Made by a program: the position numbers and the translations under genes
DNA from: an uncultured Prevotellaceae bacterium
GTDB taxonomy: Bacteria > Bacteroidota > Bacteroidia > Bacteroidales > Bacteroidaceae
Reading direction: 5' to 3'
NCBI GenBank assembly: GCA_900315455.1
Contig: OMZE01000005.1
Location: forward strand, 1 to 64,000
DNA: 64,000 nucleotides
Shown here: positions 1-8,366 of the stretch, piece by piece
Numbering within the stretch: the stretch's first letter is position 1
Layout of the letters: every line of letters starts with the position of its first letter
The notes under the pieces: model-generated
Seen by the model: the letters and a program-made list of their open reading frames with translations, nothing else
The model's database searches: none
Told to the model about the DNA's origin: nothing

Positions 1-1
1 C

Positions 2-952
2 GGAAGCGACGATGAACGCACACCCGAATTGATTATCGACCCTGTGGTAGAATTGGAGAAGCCTACGGCAACAACCACTCTCACCCTCTCAAATATGCCA
101 GTTATCGATGGCTCTGACTCGACAGAACCACTTCGAAGCCTGTTGGTCTATAGGTTGCTTGGCATCAAATGCCAGTGGCTTCAGAACCTGCACACCAATG
201 CCACATGGACAATAGAACCGATGTGGGATGAACTCGACACTGATGCCCGAAATAGCCTACAACGCATTCTGATGAACCGCAACACACACGGTTCGTTTGT
301 CAGTTTGATAGACGGTGAGGACGACCTCATCATCACGGCACGAGGCATCAGTCGGGACGAACAGAAATATGCCGAGGAGAAAAATGTCGCACTCACCTCC
401 TACCCCATTGCCAAAGATGCTTTTGCATTCATTGTCAATCCGAAGAACCCGGTACGCAATCTCACCATCGAGCAGATACAGAAAATCTACACTGGCGAGA
501 TACGCAACTGGAAGGAAGTGGGTGGCAATGATGCGACCATCCATCCCTACATCCGCAATGCCAATTCCGGGAGTCAGGAAAAGATGGAGACCATCGTCAT
601 GGCTGGACTCAAGATGATAGACTGGCCTGAAATGGTTGGCTATGTGATGCTCTCTCCCTATTTCCAATTGGAGCAAGATGAGAACGGTATCGCCTATACG
701 CCGTTCTACTATTATGACACCATTGTAAACGATGACCGCACACAGGTCATCGGCGTGAACGGTGTTGTGCCCGGTAAAAAGACCATCGAGAACGGCACCT
801 ATCCCTATATTACGGAAGTGATGGCCAGCGTCCGCACCGACACCAACAAGTCATCCACCACCTACCAGTTGTTCTACCAACTGGCAACGGGCCAACACAA
901 CGCCATCATCAAAGAAAGCGGATATTCCGTCATTGACCATGCTGGCAGATGA
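2..952 (+). CDS. PstS-like phosphate-type substrate-binding protein (5' truncated by window)
   Basis: The frame is open from base 2 and ends at 952, so the true start lies before the window. The visible 317 residues open with GSDDE, which looks like the residues just after a lipobox cysteine of an exported lipoprotein. The body resembles the PBP-like domain of PstS-type proteins: a segment with PIAKDAFAFIVNPKNPV followed by LT.EQI..IYTGEIRNWKEVGG, and a later RNANSGSQEKME stretch like the anion-binding SGS loop. The family binds phosphate or a related anion in the periplasm for an ABC transporter or for sensing. No transporter genes lie downstream in the window. The family call is fairly sure and the ligand is inferred. 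Confidence 0.85.
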   Translation, partial: GSDDERTPELIIDPVVELEKPTATTTLTLSNMPVIDGSDSTEPLRSLLVYRLLGIKCQWLQNLHTNATWTIEPMWDELDTDARNSLQRILMNRNTHGSFVSLIDGEDDLIITARGISRDEQKYAEEKNVALTSYPIAKDAFAFIVNPKNPVRNLTIEQIQKIYTGEIRNWKEVGGNDATIHPYIRNANSGSQEKMETIVMAGLKMIDWPEMVGYVMLSPYFQLEQDENGIAYTPFYYYDTIVNDDRTQVIGVNGVVPGKKTIENGTYPYITEVMASVRTDTNKSSTTYQLFYQLATGQHNAIIKESGYSVIDHAGR

Positions 953-1003
953 AGAAGATACCTTGTGATATTCAAGCAAATAAGAAAAAATAACTGAATT
1001 CTT

Positions 1004-1034
1004 TTTGCATTGTCTTCTACATTTGCTACTTTTA
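1004..1034 (+). promoter_or_regulatory. Possible Bacteroidota promoter for the 1195 gene
   Basis: TTTG at 1004-1007 is separated by 19 nt from TACTTTTA at 1027-1034, close to the TTTG/TAnnTTTG pair. The last base of the -7 box deviates. Between this and the 1195 start there are about 160 nt of leader with nothing else recognisable. Confidence 0.35.
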
Positions 1035-1194
1035 CAACCGATTAGCCCGATGATGCAACATCATCAACCGCATGCACTAACGCAGATGCACTAAGACGCC
1101 ATATTCTCCAAAGAACAGCACGCCTTACAGCATCCGCAATAGCGTACAGATGTTAACCATCGGTTATAAATGTGATTTATAAAACTACAATTTA

Positions 1195-2352
1195 ATGGAA
1201 CAGTTGAAACTTTGGATGACAACCGCCATCCTTATCATCAGCGGTACACTGGCAGGCCATGCACAAGATGCGGGAACGTTCAGCATAGCGACATTGGACG
1301 TTGACGGCTTGCCGCAAAAGATTTTAGTCGCTAAGGTGAACCCCGATGGCCCTGGTGGCGGTGGCAGTGTGAGAATAGGCCGCTACCTCCAGAAGAGGGG
1401 CTACGACATGGTATTTATGCAAGAGGACTTCAACTATCACGAGGAGTTGACAGTCCCCATGGAGGATGACTATCATTTGGATTCTTGGAGCGGTAACGTG
1501 GAAATAGATGGACATCAGATAGATTATCTGCATCTGCAGAACCACCGCTTCGGATGTGATGGTTTGATGGGAGCATGGCAGAAAGGCATTATGCTGACCT
1601 CAGTCAACAACACCCCTTGGGCGGCCAACTTCGGCAAGTTCAGCCATTCGTTGGACGAGATGGTGACCAAAGGCTTCCGCCGTTATGAACTGACACTGCC
1701 CGACGGCCAGCAGATAGTGGTTTATAATATGCACATGGATGCTGGCGACGTTGTCGACGAACGTGAGGGCAAGGACAGTCTTGACCATGACGCACGCCTC
1801 AAGCAGTGGGACCAACTGCGAGAAGATATCCTCAGCCGTTTAGACACACGCTCCGTCATCGTCGTAGGCAACACGAACAGTTACTACTGTCGCGACCAGG
1901 TAAAAAGCAAATTCATCGACGTGATAGAGGCCACGGGCCGTGCTACGGTGCGCGACGCATGGGTAGAACTGCAGAACGGAGGGAAATATCCAGACTTTGT
2001 ATCCAGTACCGTGAATTGCGAGGCTGAAGGCAATATTCTTGAAAGCGGCGAAGCGCCCGACAAGGTGCTGTATATTAATCCGACTGACGGACCAGGGATT
2101 CATGCCATCAGTTACCAACTCGACACCGTGGGCTATCTGCACGATGGCAAAATGCTGGGCGACCACTATCCAGTGAACGTCACTTTCCAGACGGGTAGTT
2201 CTAAGCCGTCGGGCATTGAAGGAATTGACAATGGACAGTCGACCGCCGGCAGTGAACTCTACAATCTCAACGGACAGCGAGTCGACGGCAGCACTCACGG
2301 CATCGTGATAGAGCGAGCCCAGGAGAAATCACACAAACGAATCATTAAATGA
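1195..2352 (+). CDS. Exported endonuclease/exonuclease/phosphatase (EEP) fold protein with Por-type tail
   Basis: 385 residues. Residues 1-23 form a signal peptide ending in GHAQ, so it acts outside the cytoplasm. The EEP/DNase I-like fold is indicated by MQEDFNY (metal-binding Glu region), NMHMDAG, a GNTNS motif at 225-229 and a closing DHYPVNV near residue 322 (the family D-H pair). Members hydrolyse phosphodiesters such as sphingomyelin, inositol phosphates or DNA; the substrate here cannot be read. The usual GD(T/F/L)N catalytic-site Asp is Asn226 here. The C-terminus LYNLNGQRVDGSTHGIVI resembles a type IX secretion tail. Its stop overlaps the next gene by 4 nt (ATGA), so the two are probably co-transcribed. 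Confidence 0.85.
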   Translation: MEQLKLWMTTAILIISGTLAGHAQDAGTFSIATLDVDGLPQKILVAKVNPDGPGGGGSVRIGRYLQKRGYDMVFMQEDFNYHEELTVPMEDDYHLDSWSGNVEIDGHQIDYLHLQNHRFGCDGLMGAWQKGIMLTSVNNTPWAANFGKFSHSLDEMVTKGFRRYELTLPDGQQIVVYNMHMDAGDVVDEREGKDSLDHDARLKQWDQLREDILSRLDTRSVIVVGNTNSYYCRDQVKSKFIDVIEATGRATVRDAWVELQNGGKYPDFVSSTVNCEAEGNILESGEAPDKVLYINPTDGPGIHAISYQLDTVGYLHDGKMLGDHYPVNVTFQTGSSKPSGIEGIDNGQSTAGSELYNLNGQRVDGSTHGIVIERAQEKSHKRIIK

Positions 2353-2360
2353 CCACAGAC

Positions 2361-3992
2361 ATGAAAAAACAAATCCTTATAGCACTTTTGATGATAAGTG
2401 CCAGCCTGAGTGCTTTGGCGCAGGATGCATACAATATTCTGTCTGAGTGTGACACTATCGTGAAGGCAAAAATAGAAAGTGTATCACTCGGAGAGCGCGA
2501 AGTGCGCCTATTTGTCTATGAATACCCATCCACGGATGCTGACGGGCAGCCTGTCACCATTAGCGGCATCATCATGTTGCCTGCCGATATTGCCAACGGC
2601 ACAACACCATGTGATGGTATCATCCTCTTCAACCACCACACCATAGGTGGCCCAGAAGATGCTCCCTCGCAAGGTGAACTCGATATCCCCAGCGCCATGC
2701 TGGCAAATCCCTTGAAGCCCAATTACATCATTGTCATGAGCGACTATATAGGCTACGGCTCGTCCATCGACCACAAGGTGGCCTACCTCTGCGGCGATAC
2801 CAATGGCCGCAACTGCCTTGACGGACTTCTGGCTGCCCGCCAGTTGCTTGACGACAGGCAGATTTCGAAGGGGAAATTCCTCTTCAACATGGGCTATTCG
2901 CAGGGAGGCACCGAGACCATGTATATTGCCAAGTTGCGCGACATGGAATACAAGGACCGCGGCATCACCTTCGACAAGACATTCTCGGGGGGCGGTATGC
3001 TTGACTGTGAGGAAGCCTATTCGGCATTCGTTGAAAAAGACCAGTGTGATGCCATCAACGACGTGGCAATGTTTCTTATCTCTGTCAACGAGAACTGCCA
3101 TCTGGGTATTGATTATCACGACCTGTTTCAAGAGCCATTGGCATCCCACGTGCAGGAGGTCATCGAGACGAAGAGCAAACGTGTGCTCTCTGACATCGGT
3201 GTGTCGAAACTCGACTCGCTTCACCAACTTCTGCAGCCTGATTATATGAATTTGCGCAGTGATGCCGCCAAAAACCTGCTGGCCAAGTTGGCAGAAATAA
3301 AAATCACCAACGGCTGGGTACCCGACACTACGCAGAATTATTACATTGAGCACAGCCGCCACGACAATTATGTCCCCATCAAGTGCGGACGTGCCATCAT
3401 CCCATGGTTGAAAGACCAAGGTTACAAAGCCAGTCTGGTGCCTGGCAAGACGAGACTGCAGACCAACACCATTGTCTTCAAACTGAATCATCAGCAGTCG
3501 GCAATCGTCTGGTTCATACAGACAATGGCTGCCGTGCAGGCATGGCCTGTCATCTATTATGAAGGCGAACAGAACCGCTACTATCATAATGTAGTCAAAG
3601 ACCTCAACTTGATGAAGGTTGTCAAGTTCCTTGAGAGCATGGGCATCGACCTGCGCAAGATGTTTGGTTCCAACGAGGCTCATGCCTACATGGCAGCCCG
3701 CGGCACCGATTTCTTTGAACTGCTTCAGAAGATAGAGGACACACTGGCTAAGGTTGACCTCACCATCTACGATGTCATCGAGATGATTATCGACTCCGGA
3801 ATCACTGGCGAAGACATCGTGGAGGTGTATGATTACATCAAGGGTTCAGATGCCTCATCTGCAGGAGAGACCAACATGTTCAGCGAAGATGTGGAAGTTC
3901 CGGTCTATCTGCTAAGGCTCTATGAGCAGATACTGGCCAACTGGTTCATGCTGGCAGGTGTAGATGTTCAATACGACCTGTGGGGATGGTAA
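2361..3992 (+). CDS. Exported alpha/beta hydrolase (secretory lipase-like)
   Basis: Starting at the ATG at 2361 gives 543 residues with a clean signal peptide (MKKQILIALL...ALAQ). An in-frame ATG at 2349 overlaps the previous stop and would add four residues, so either start is possible. The nucleophile elbow is GYSQGG with Ser180, and SRHDNYVP near residue 330 probably carries the acid of the triad. A long C-terminal helical part (residues about 370-543) has no catalytic motif I recognise. The family cleaves ester bonds in lipids or other acylated substrates. It lies directly behind the EEP enzyme, which suggests joint extracellular breakdown of a phospho- or acyl-containing substrate; that is inference. 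Confidence 0.83.
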   Translation: MKKQILIALLMISASLSALAQDAYNILSECDTIVKAKIESVSLGEREVRLFVYEYPSTDADGQPVTISGIIMLPADIANGTTPCDGIILFNHHTIGGPEDAPSQGELDIPSAMLANPLKPNYIIVMSDYIGYGSSIDHKVAYLCGDTNGRNCLDGLLAARQLLDDRQISKGKFLFNMGYSQGGTETMYIAKLRDMEYKDRGITFDKTFSGGGMLDCEEAYSAFVEKDQCDAINDVAMFLISVNENCHLGIDYHDLFQEPLASHVQEVIETKSKRVLSDIGVSKLDSLHQLLQPDYMNLRSDAAKNLLAKLAEIKITNGWVPDTTQNYYIEHSRHDNYVPIKCGRAIIPWLKDQGYKASLVPGKTRLQTNTIVFKLNHQQSAIVWFIQTMAAVQAWPVIYYEGEQNRYYHNVVKDLNLMKVVKFLESMGIDLRKMFGSNEAHAYMAARGTDFFELLQKIEDTLAKVDLTIYDVIEMIIDSGITGEDIVEVYDYIKGSDASSAGETNMFSEDVEVPVYLLRLYEQILANWFMLAGVDVQYDLWGW

Positions 3993-4062
3993 AAAACAGA
4001 AATCGCATATTGTAATCCATCCGCAGGATGTGCAAACCAAGCAACATCTTTTCCACGAGGAT

Positions 4063-4884
4063 CTACAATGACTTCGGCTGCAGGCTCTGGCGGTATTCGC
4101 TGGGCGACAGGCCGAGATGCTTGGTGCAGTAGCGGCTGAAATACGAAAGCGACGTGAAATTCATCAATTCGGCTATCTGGGTGAGCGACAGACGTTCGTC
4201 ACCCAGATAGTCTTTTAGTATAGGTATGGCGTGGCGGTCGATATACGAGGTGACACTGTGACCCGTCACACGCTTGATGGTGGAAGAGAGATACTTTGGC
4301 GACACGTTCAACCGCCCGGCATAATAACTCACATGACGTTCCGTGCGGCTGATGCCGGTAGCAAGCAGTTGCATCAGTTGTTTTACGATATAGGCAGTGC
4401 GGTCGGTATGGGAGTCGGTGGCTTCTTGCCGGGCATGCGACTCGAAGATGTCGTACATCATCGTCAGGCAGAGACTCCCCATCAGTTCGCGGTAGAACGA
4501 CAAGTGTCGGTCGCCTATGCGGTCGCGAAGCCGATGGAAATCAGCAAGAATATGGTCGGCGTGTTCCTCTGTGAGCGAGATGACGGGATTCTGATTCAAC
4601 GAGATGCTCCCCCCGATGCTATAGTTGTTTGACGGCAGCAGGTTCTGCAGGAACTTATAGTCGGCAGCAAACCACTCCACCTGCAGGTCGGTATGCGCAG
4701 CCAGGTTCTTCACTCTGTGAGGCATGGGAATCACCACCAGGTCGTTCTTCACGATGTGGTAGCACCGCTCATTGAACACAAAACTCCCCTCGCCATCCAT
4801 GCAGAGCAGATGCATGCAGGTATGACTCAACTCACGGGCATTCATCCCTTGAAAGTCAGTGGAATATAGGAAATCGACGTTCAA
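4063..4884 (-). CDS. AraC-family transcriptional regulator
   Basis: 273 residues. The C-terminal about 100 residues have the two-helix-turn-helix AraC/XylS layout: GRLNVSPKYLSSTIKRVTG, then LTQIAELMNFTSLSYFSRYCTKHLG and LSPSEYR. The N-terminal half looks like the small cupin-like sensor domain of the family (VVIPMPHRVKNLAAH). It is transcribed away from the acetyltransferase-SDR-flavodoxin-ADH-AKR operon across a 234-bp gap, so it most likely controls that operon and itself. The arrangement recalls E. coli YqhC next to yqhD and dkgA. The inducer is unknown. Confidence 0.93.
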   Translation of the reverse strand: MNVDFLYSTDFQGMNARELSHTCMHLLCMDGEGSFVFNERCYHIVKNDLVVIPMPHRVKNLAAHTDLQVEWFAADYKFLQNLLPSNNYSIGGSISLNQNPVISLTEEHADHILADFHRLRDRIGDRHLSFYRELMGSLCLTMMYDIFESHARQEATDSHTDRTAYIVKQLMQLLATGISRTERHVSYYAGRLNVSPKYLSSTIKRVTGHSVTSYIDRHAIPILKDYLGDERLSLTQIAELMNFTSLSYFSRYCTKHLGLSPSEYRQSLQPKSL

Positions 4885-4984
4885 ACCTTTGTCTTTTACT
4901 TGCGAAGATACACATTATTTATTATATAAGCGATTGTTTTCGGCAAAAAGTGAAAATAGTGATGCAATTTGTGCAACCGAAGTA

Positions 4985-5095
4985 TTGAAAAATCACCCTA
5001 CCTTTGCAATCGAAAAGTTCGATTACGAAGATGCTCACGCTCGGTAATTGCAAACGAGTTTGTATTGCTCTCGCTTCATCGTAACTTAGCAGTTT
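4985..5095 (+). promoter_or_regulatory. Degenerate two-unit copy of the composite hairpin/promoter repeat
   Basis: TACCTTTG at 4999-5006 is a canonical -7 box with no TTTG at the right distance. It is followed by a hairpin (AATCGAA, loop AAG, TTCGATT), then ACGAAGATGCTCACGCTCGG, an AT-rich segment, and TTTG (5059-5062)-N19-TAACTTAG (5082-5089). The order matches the repeats before the helicase, rlmN and holA genes. It probably carries the operon promoter for the gene at 5119, with AraC control from the divergent regulator. Confidence 0.55.
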
Positions 5096-5118
5096 GAATA
5101 CATAAAACAAATAAGACT

Positions 5119-5667
5119 ATGGATATTTTCGAGCAATTACGTTCAGGGGCCGACGTCGATATGGCAACGCCCGAGTATGCAGAGGCCATCAGGTATATGA
5201 CCGACTGCGCCAACATCTGTTTCAAGATCAACACCACTGCTCCTATGCCAGAGCAGATTCGCCCGCTGGAGGAAAAACTGTTTGACGGCCATCTCGACCC
5301 GACGAGTTATCTGATGCCACCGCTGCAGGTGGACTTTGCCTGCCAGATGAAGATTGGCAAGGGCGTGTTCGTGAACCACTCGCTGACCTGCATGGCTGCT
5401 GGCGGCATTACTATCGACGACGGGGTGATGATTGGACCCAATGTGCGTATCGTCACCGATAACCACGACTTCCAGAACCGCATGGTGCTGCGTTGCAAGC
5501 CCGTACACATCGGCCGCAACGCCTGGATTGGCGTGGGAGCCATTATCCTGCCGGGTGTCACTATCGGCGAGAATGCCGTTGTGGCAGCAGGAGCCGTTGT
5601 CACCAAAGACGTAGCGCCCAACACCATTGTGGGCGGTAATCCTGCTAAATTCATCAAAAACATATAA
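5119..5667 (+). CDS. Hexapeptide-repeat sugar O-acetyltransferase (maltose/galactoside acetyltransferase type)
   Basis: 182 residues, the usual length for the Maa/LacA/NodL group. The N-terminal helices are followed by left-handed beta-helix hexapeptide repeats (ITIDDGVMIGPNVRIVTDNHD, then IGRNAWIGVGAIILPGVTIGENAVVAAGAVV). The His of DNHD is the expected catalytic base, and the segment ending PNTIVGGNPAKFI is the family C-terminus. It transfers acetyl from acetyl-CoA to a sugar or related hydroxyl group in the cytosol. It is the first gene of a tight five-gene operon (gaps of 11-18 nt). Why an acetyltransferase belongs with aldehyde and quinone reductases is not obvious. Confidence 0.93.
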   Translation: MDIFEQLRSGADVDMATPEYAEAIRYMTDCANICFKINTTAPMPEQIRPLEEKLFDGHLDPTSYLMPPLQVDFACQMKIGKGVFVNHSLTCMAAGGITIDDGVMIGPNVRIVTDNHDFQNRMVLRCKPVHIGRNAWIGVGAIILPGVTIGENAVVAAGAVVTKDVAPNTIVGGNPAKFIKNI

Positions 5668-5685
5668 AAAAGAGGAGGAAAGGCA

Positions 5686-6531
5686 ATGATTTTCGACAGA
5701 AACAACGTGAAGGAAGTAGTGGCACTCTTGGGTGCCGGAAGTATGGGAACGGCTATCGTGCGTCGTATCGCAGCAGGTAAGAAAATTCTGCTGGGCGACA
5801 TCAGCAAGAAGGCATTGGAGCGTGTGGGCGACGATTTCCGCCGCAGCGGCTACGACGTGGAGACGATGGTGGTGAATGCTTTGCAGAAAGACAGCGTCGA
5901 GGCATTTGCCAAGAAGGCGGCAGAACTTGGTCAGGTAATGTACTTCATCGACACGGCAGGTGCTTCGCCCAATCAAGCCAATCCTGAGCATATCGTCGAC
6001 CTCGACATGGTGGGCACAGGCTATGCCGTGGATGCATTCGGCAAGGTGATGGCCGAGGGCGGTGCAGGACTCATCATCTCGAGTCAGGCAGCCTATATGT
6101 ACCCGATCCCCAACGATATCGAACTGCAACTGGTGAACACCCCAACCGAGGGGCTGAAAGACGTGAAATTCATTCAGGAAGTAGCCATGCAGAACAGTGG
6201 TTTTGCCTACATGATAGCCAAGCGCATGAACCACTTACAGGCGCAGCGTGCCGCCGCCACGAGTTGGCGCAGCCGTCGTGCACGCATCAACACCATCTCA
6301 CCGGGTGTCATCGTCACCCCGCTGGCCTACGATGAGTTCAATGCCAACGGCGAGGGCTACCAGCGTATGATTGACGCCTCTGCCGCCCAGCGCACGGGCA
6401 CCAGCGACGAGATAGCCGAGGTTGCCGCTTTCCTCTTAGGCGAGCATGCCAAATTTATCACCGGAACCGACCTGCTCATCGATGGCGGCGTGATTGCAGC
6501 CATCCGTACGGGCGAGTATCAATTAGGATAA
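5686..6531 (+). CDS. SDR-family NAD(P)-dependent oxidoreductase
   Basis: 281 residues. The C-terminal half is a standard classical SDR: a Ser in IISSQAAY, the YxxxK pair in YMIAK, INTISPGVIVTPL and FLLGEHAKFITGTDLLIDGG. The N-terminal nucleotide loop is unusual: ALLGAGSMGTAIVRRIA rather than TGxxxGIG, more like a GxGxxG dehydrogenase loop, followed by an acidic LLGDIS, which suggests NAD. A roughly 40-residue insertion lies between the Ser and Tyr motifs. It probably reduces a carbonyl or oxidises an alcohol in the cytosol. It is second in the operon, 18 nt after the acetyltransferase gene. Confidence 0.9.
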   Translation: MIFDRNNVKEVVALLGAGSMGTAIVRRIAAGKKILLGDISKKALERVGDDFRRSGYDVETMVVNALQKDSVEAFAKKAAELGQVMYFIDTAGASPNQANPEHIVDLDMVGTGYAVDAFGKVMAEGGAGLIISSQAAYMYPIPNDIELQLVNTPTEGLKDVKFIQEVAMQNSGFAYMIAKRMNHLQAQRAAATSWRSRRARINTISPGVIVTPLAYDEFNANGEGYQRMIDASAAQRTGTSDEIAEVAAFLLGEHAKFITGTDLLIDGGVIAAIRTGEYQLG

Positions 6532-6543
6532 AAACAAAAGAAT

Positions 6544-7173
6544 ATGAATATCAAGAGTATTATCACAGCCGCTTTAGCACTACTCGCATCGACAGCGTGC
6601 AGCGGCACAAAGCAACAACCAACAGAAGCATCATCAAACGAGTCAACAGATATGGTAAAAGAAAGAAAAACATTGGTAGTGTTCTTCTCGCATGCAGGAG
6701 ACAACTACGCAGTAGGAAACATAGAGGTGGGCAACACGAAGATTGTGGCCGACTATATTAGCGAGTTGACGGGTGCCGAGCAGTTTGAGATTGTGACGCA
6801 CAAGTATGACGGCATGGCCTATACACCGCTGATAAACCTTGCCAAGGAGGAAACGAAGAACGGCGAACTGCCTGAGTATGAGGGCGACGTGGACTTGAGC
6901 CCGTATGACACCGTGTTCATCGGAGGTCCTGTATGGTGGGGCACCTATCCTCAGGTGATGTTCACGTTTTTCAAGAAACATGCCAATGACCTGAAGGGCA
7001 AGACCGTCATCCCCTTTACTACCCATGAGGGCTCAGGCCTCGCCAACTGTGTGGAGGATGTGAAGGCAGCCTTCCCCGGTGCCAACGTACTGAAGGGGTT
7101 CAGCATCTACGGCCACGAGGTGCGTTCAGAAAAAGGCAAGGTTGAGAAGTGGCTAAAAGGATTAGGATATTAA
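6544..7173 (+). CDS. Exported (lipoprotein-type) flavodoxin
   Basis: 209 residues. Residues 1-19 form a lipoprotein signal ending STAC/S, so the mature protein should be lipid-anchored outside the cytoplasm. The flavodoxin fold follows: TLVVFFSHAGDNYAVG...GNTKIVADYI is the FMN phosphate loop in the extended form of the Flavodoxin_4 type, and VFIGGPVWWGTYP is the isoalloxazine-binding loop. It carries electrons via FMN. An extracytoplasmic flavodoxin needs exported FMN, so its partner may be another exported redox protein. It sits between the SDR and the YqhD-like dehydrogenase in the operon, and a second exported flavodoxin lies in the sister operon (16713). Confidence 0.9.
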   Translation: MNIKSIITAALALLASTACSGTKQQPTEASSNESTDMVKERKTLVVFFSHAGDNYAVGNIEVGNTKIVADYISELTGAEQFEIVTHKYDGMAYTPLINLAKEETKNGELPEYEGDVDLSPYDTVFIGGPVWWGTYPQVMFTFFKKHANDLKGKTVIPFTTHEGSGLANCVEDVKAAFPGANVLKGFSIYGHEVRSEKGKVEKWLKGLGY

Positions 7174-7191
7174 CTGTAAATAATAAGGACT

Positions 7192-8355
7192 ATGCAAAAC
7201 TTTGATTACATGACCCCCACTCGCCTTGTGTTTGGCGAGAATGCCATAGAGAAACTGCCTGCGGTGATGGCGGCAATCGGCAAGCGTGTGTTGCTGACCT
7301 ACGGCAGTGGCAGCATCAAGAAGATCGGTCTCTACGACCGCGTGAAGGAAATGTTGAAGGACTTCGAGATAACTGAACTTTCCGGCATCCAGCCCAACCC
7401 GAAATACAACCCCAGCGTGCTCGATGGCGTACGCCTCTGCAAGGAAAACGACATCGACGTCATTCTGGCTGTGGGCGGCGGCTCAGTACTCGACTGCTCA
7501 AAGGCCATCGCTGCAGGAGCAAAATACGACGGCGACCCGTGGGACTTGATTTCCTACAAGGTGAAGGCGCAGGCAGCATTGCCCATCGTCGATATCCTGA
7601 CCTTGGCTGCTACCGGCAGCGAATACGACTGCGGCGGTGTCATCTCACGCACGGAGACCAACGACAAGATAGGCTACATGGATCCGCTGCTCTTCCCTGT
7701 ATGCTCGTTCCTTGACCCCCGCTATACGTTCACCGTATCGAAGAAACAGACGGCGGCAGGATGCGCCGACGCCATGAACCATATCATGGAACAGTATTTC
7801 TGCGAGGACTCCACATTGCTGAATGACGGATTCTGCGAGGCCGGCCTGAAGAGCCTGATGGTGAATGCCAAGGCTTGTCTGGAGAATCCGGAGGACTATC
7901 GCGCACGGGCAGAGATGATGTTCACCTGCACCCTCGGCTGCAATGGCATATATGCACTTGGCAACAGTCCTTCGGGCTGGCCCTGTCACGGCATCGAGCA
8001 TGCCCTGAGCGCCTATTATGACATCACCCACGGCGAGGGTCTGGCCATCATCACCCCGCGTTGGATGCGCCATATCCTCAGCGACCGCACCATCGACCGC
8101 TTCGTGAAATACGGTGTCAACGTGTTCGGCATCGATGCCACACTGCCCAAGCAGGAAATCGCGGAAAAGGCTATCGACGCAACTTACGCTTTCTTCGAGA
8201 GCATCAACATCCCCATGCACCTGCGCGAGGTTGGCATAGATGACAGCCGCATCGACGAGATGGCCCATCACATCGCCGTGAACGAAGGACTGGAGAATGC
8301 CTACGTACCCCTGTCGGAACAGGATATCAAGGAAATCCTTATAGCATCATTATAA
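7192..8355 (+). CDS. Iron-containing alcohol dehydrogenase, YqhD/butanol dehydrogenase-like
   Basis: 387 residues, matching the group III Fe-ADH family in length. Visible marks are the nucleotide-binding LAVGGGSVLDCSKAIA, LAATGSEYDCGGVIS, the metal site Asp/His in CADAMNHIMEQYF and the GIEHALSAYYDITHGEGLAII segment with further metal-binding histidines. E. coli YqhD reduces short-chain aldehydes with NADPH and protects against aldehydes from lipid peroxidation. Its pairing with a DkgA-like aldo/keto reductase immediately downstream and an AraC regulator upstream copies the E. coli yqhC-yqhD-dkgA layout, which supports an aldehyde-detoxification role. Confidence 0.94.
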   Translation: MQNFDYMTPTRLVFGENAIEKLPAVMAAIGKRVLLTYGSGSIKKIGLYDRVKEMLKDFEITELSGIQPNPKYNPSVLDGVRLCKENDIDVILAVGGGSVLDCSKAIAAGAKYDGDPWDLISYKVKAQAALPIVDILTLAATGSEYDCGGVISRTETNDKIGYMDPLLFPVCSFLDPRYTFTVSKKQTAAGCADAMNHIMEQYFCEDSTLLNDGFCEAGLKSLMVNAKACLENPEDYRARAEMMFTCTLGCNGIYALGNSPSGWPCHGIEHALSAYYDITHGEGLAIITPRWMRHILSDRTIDRFVKYGVNVFGIDATLPKQEIAEKAIDATYAFFESINIPMHLREVGIDDSRIDEMAHHIAVNEGLENAYVPLSEQDIKEILIASL

Positions 8356-8366
8356 AAACAAGCACT

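Noticed and set aside
2508-3683. Long minus-strand open frame (391 codons) and similar long antisense frames at 5143-6234, 22670-23842 and 47793-48956
   Set aside because: Each lies opposite a clear gene with recognised motifs; codon bias of the real gene creates the open antisense frame and no family is recognisable.
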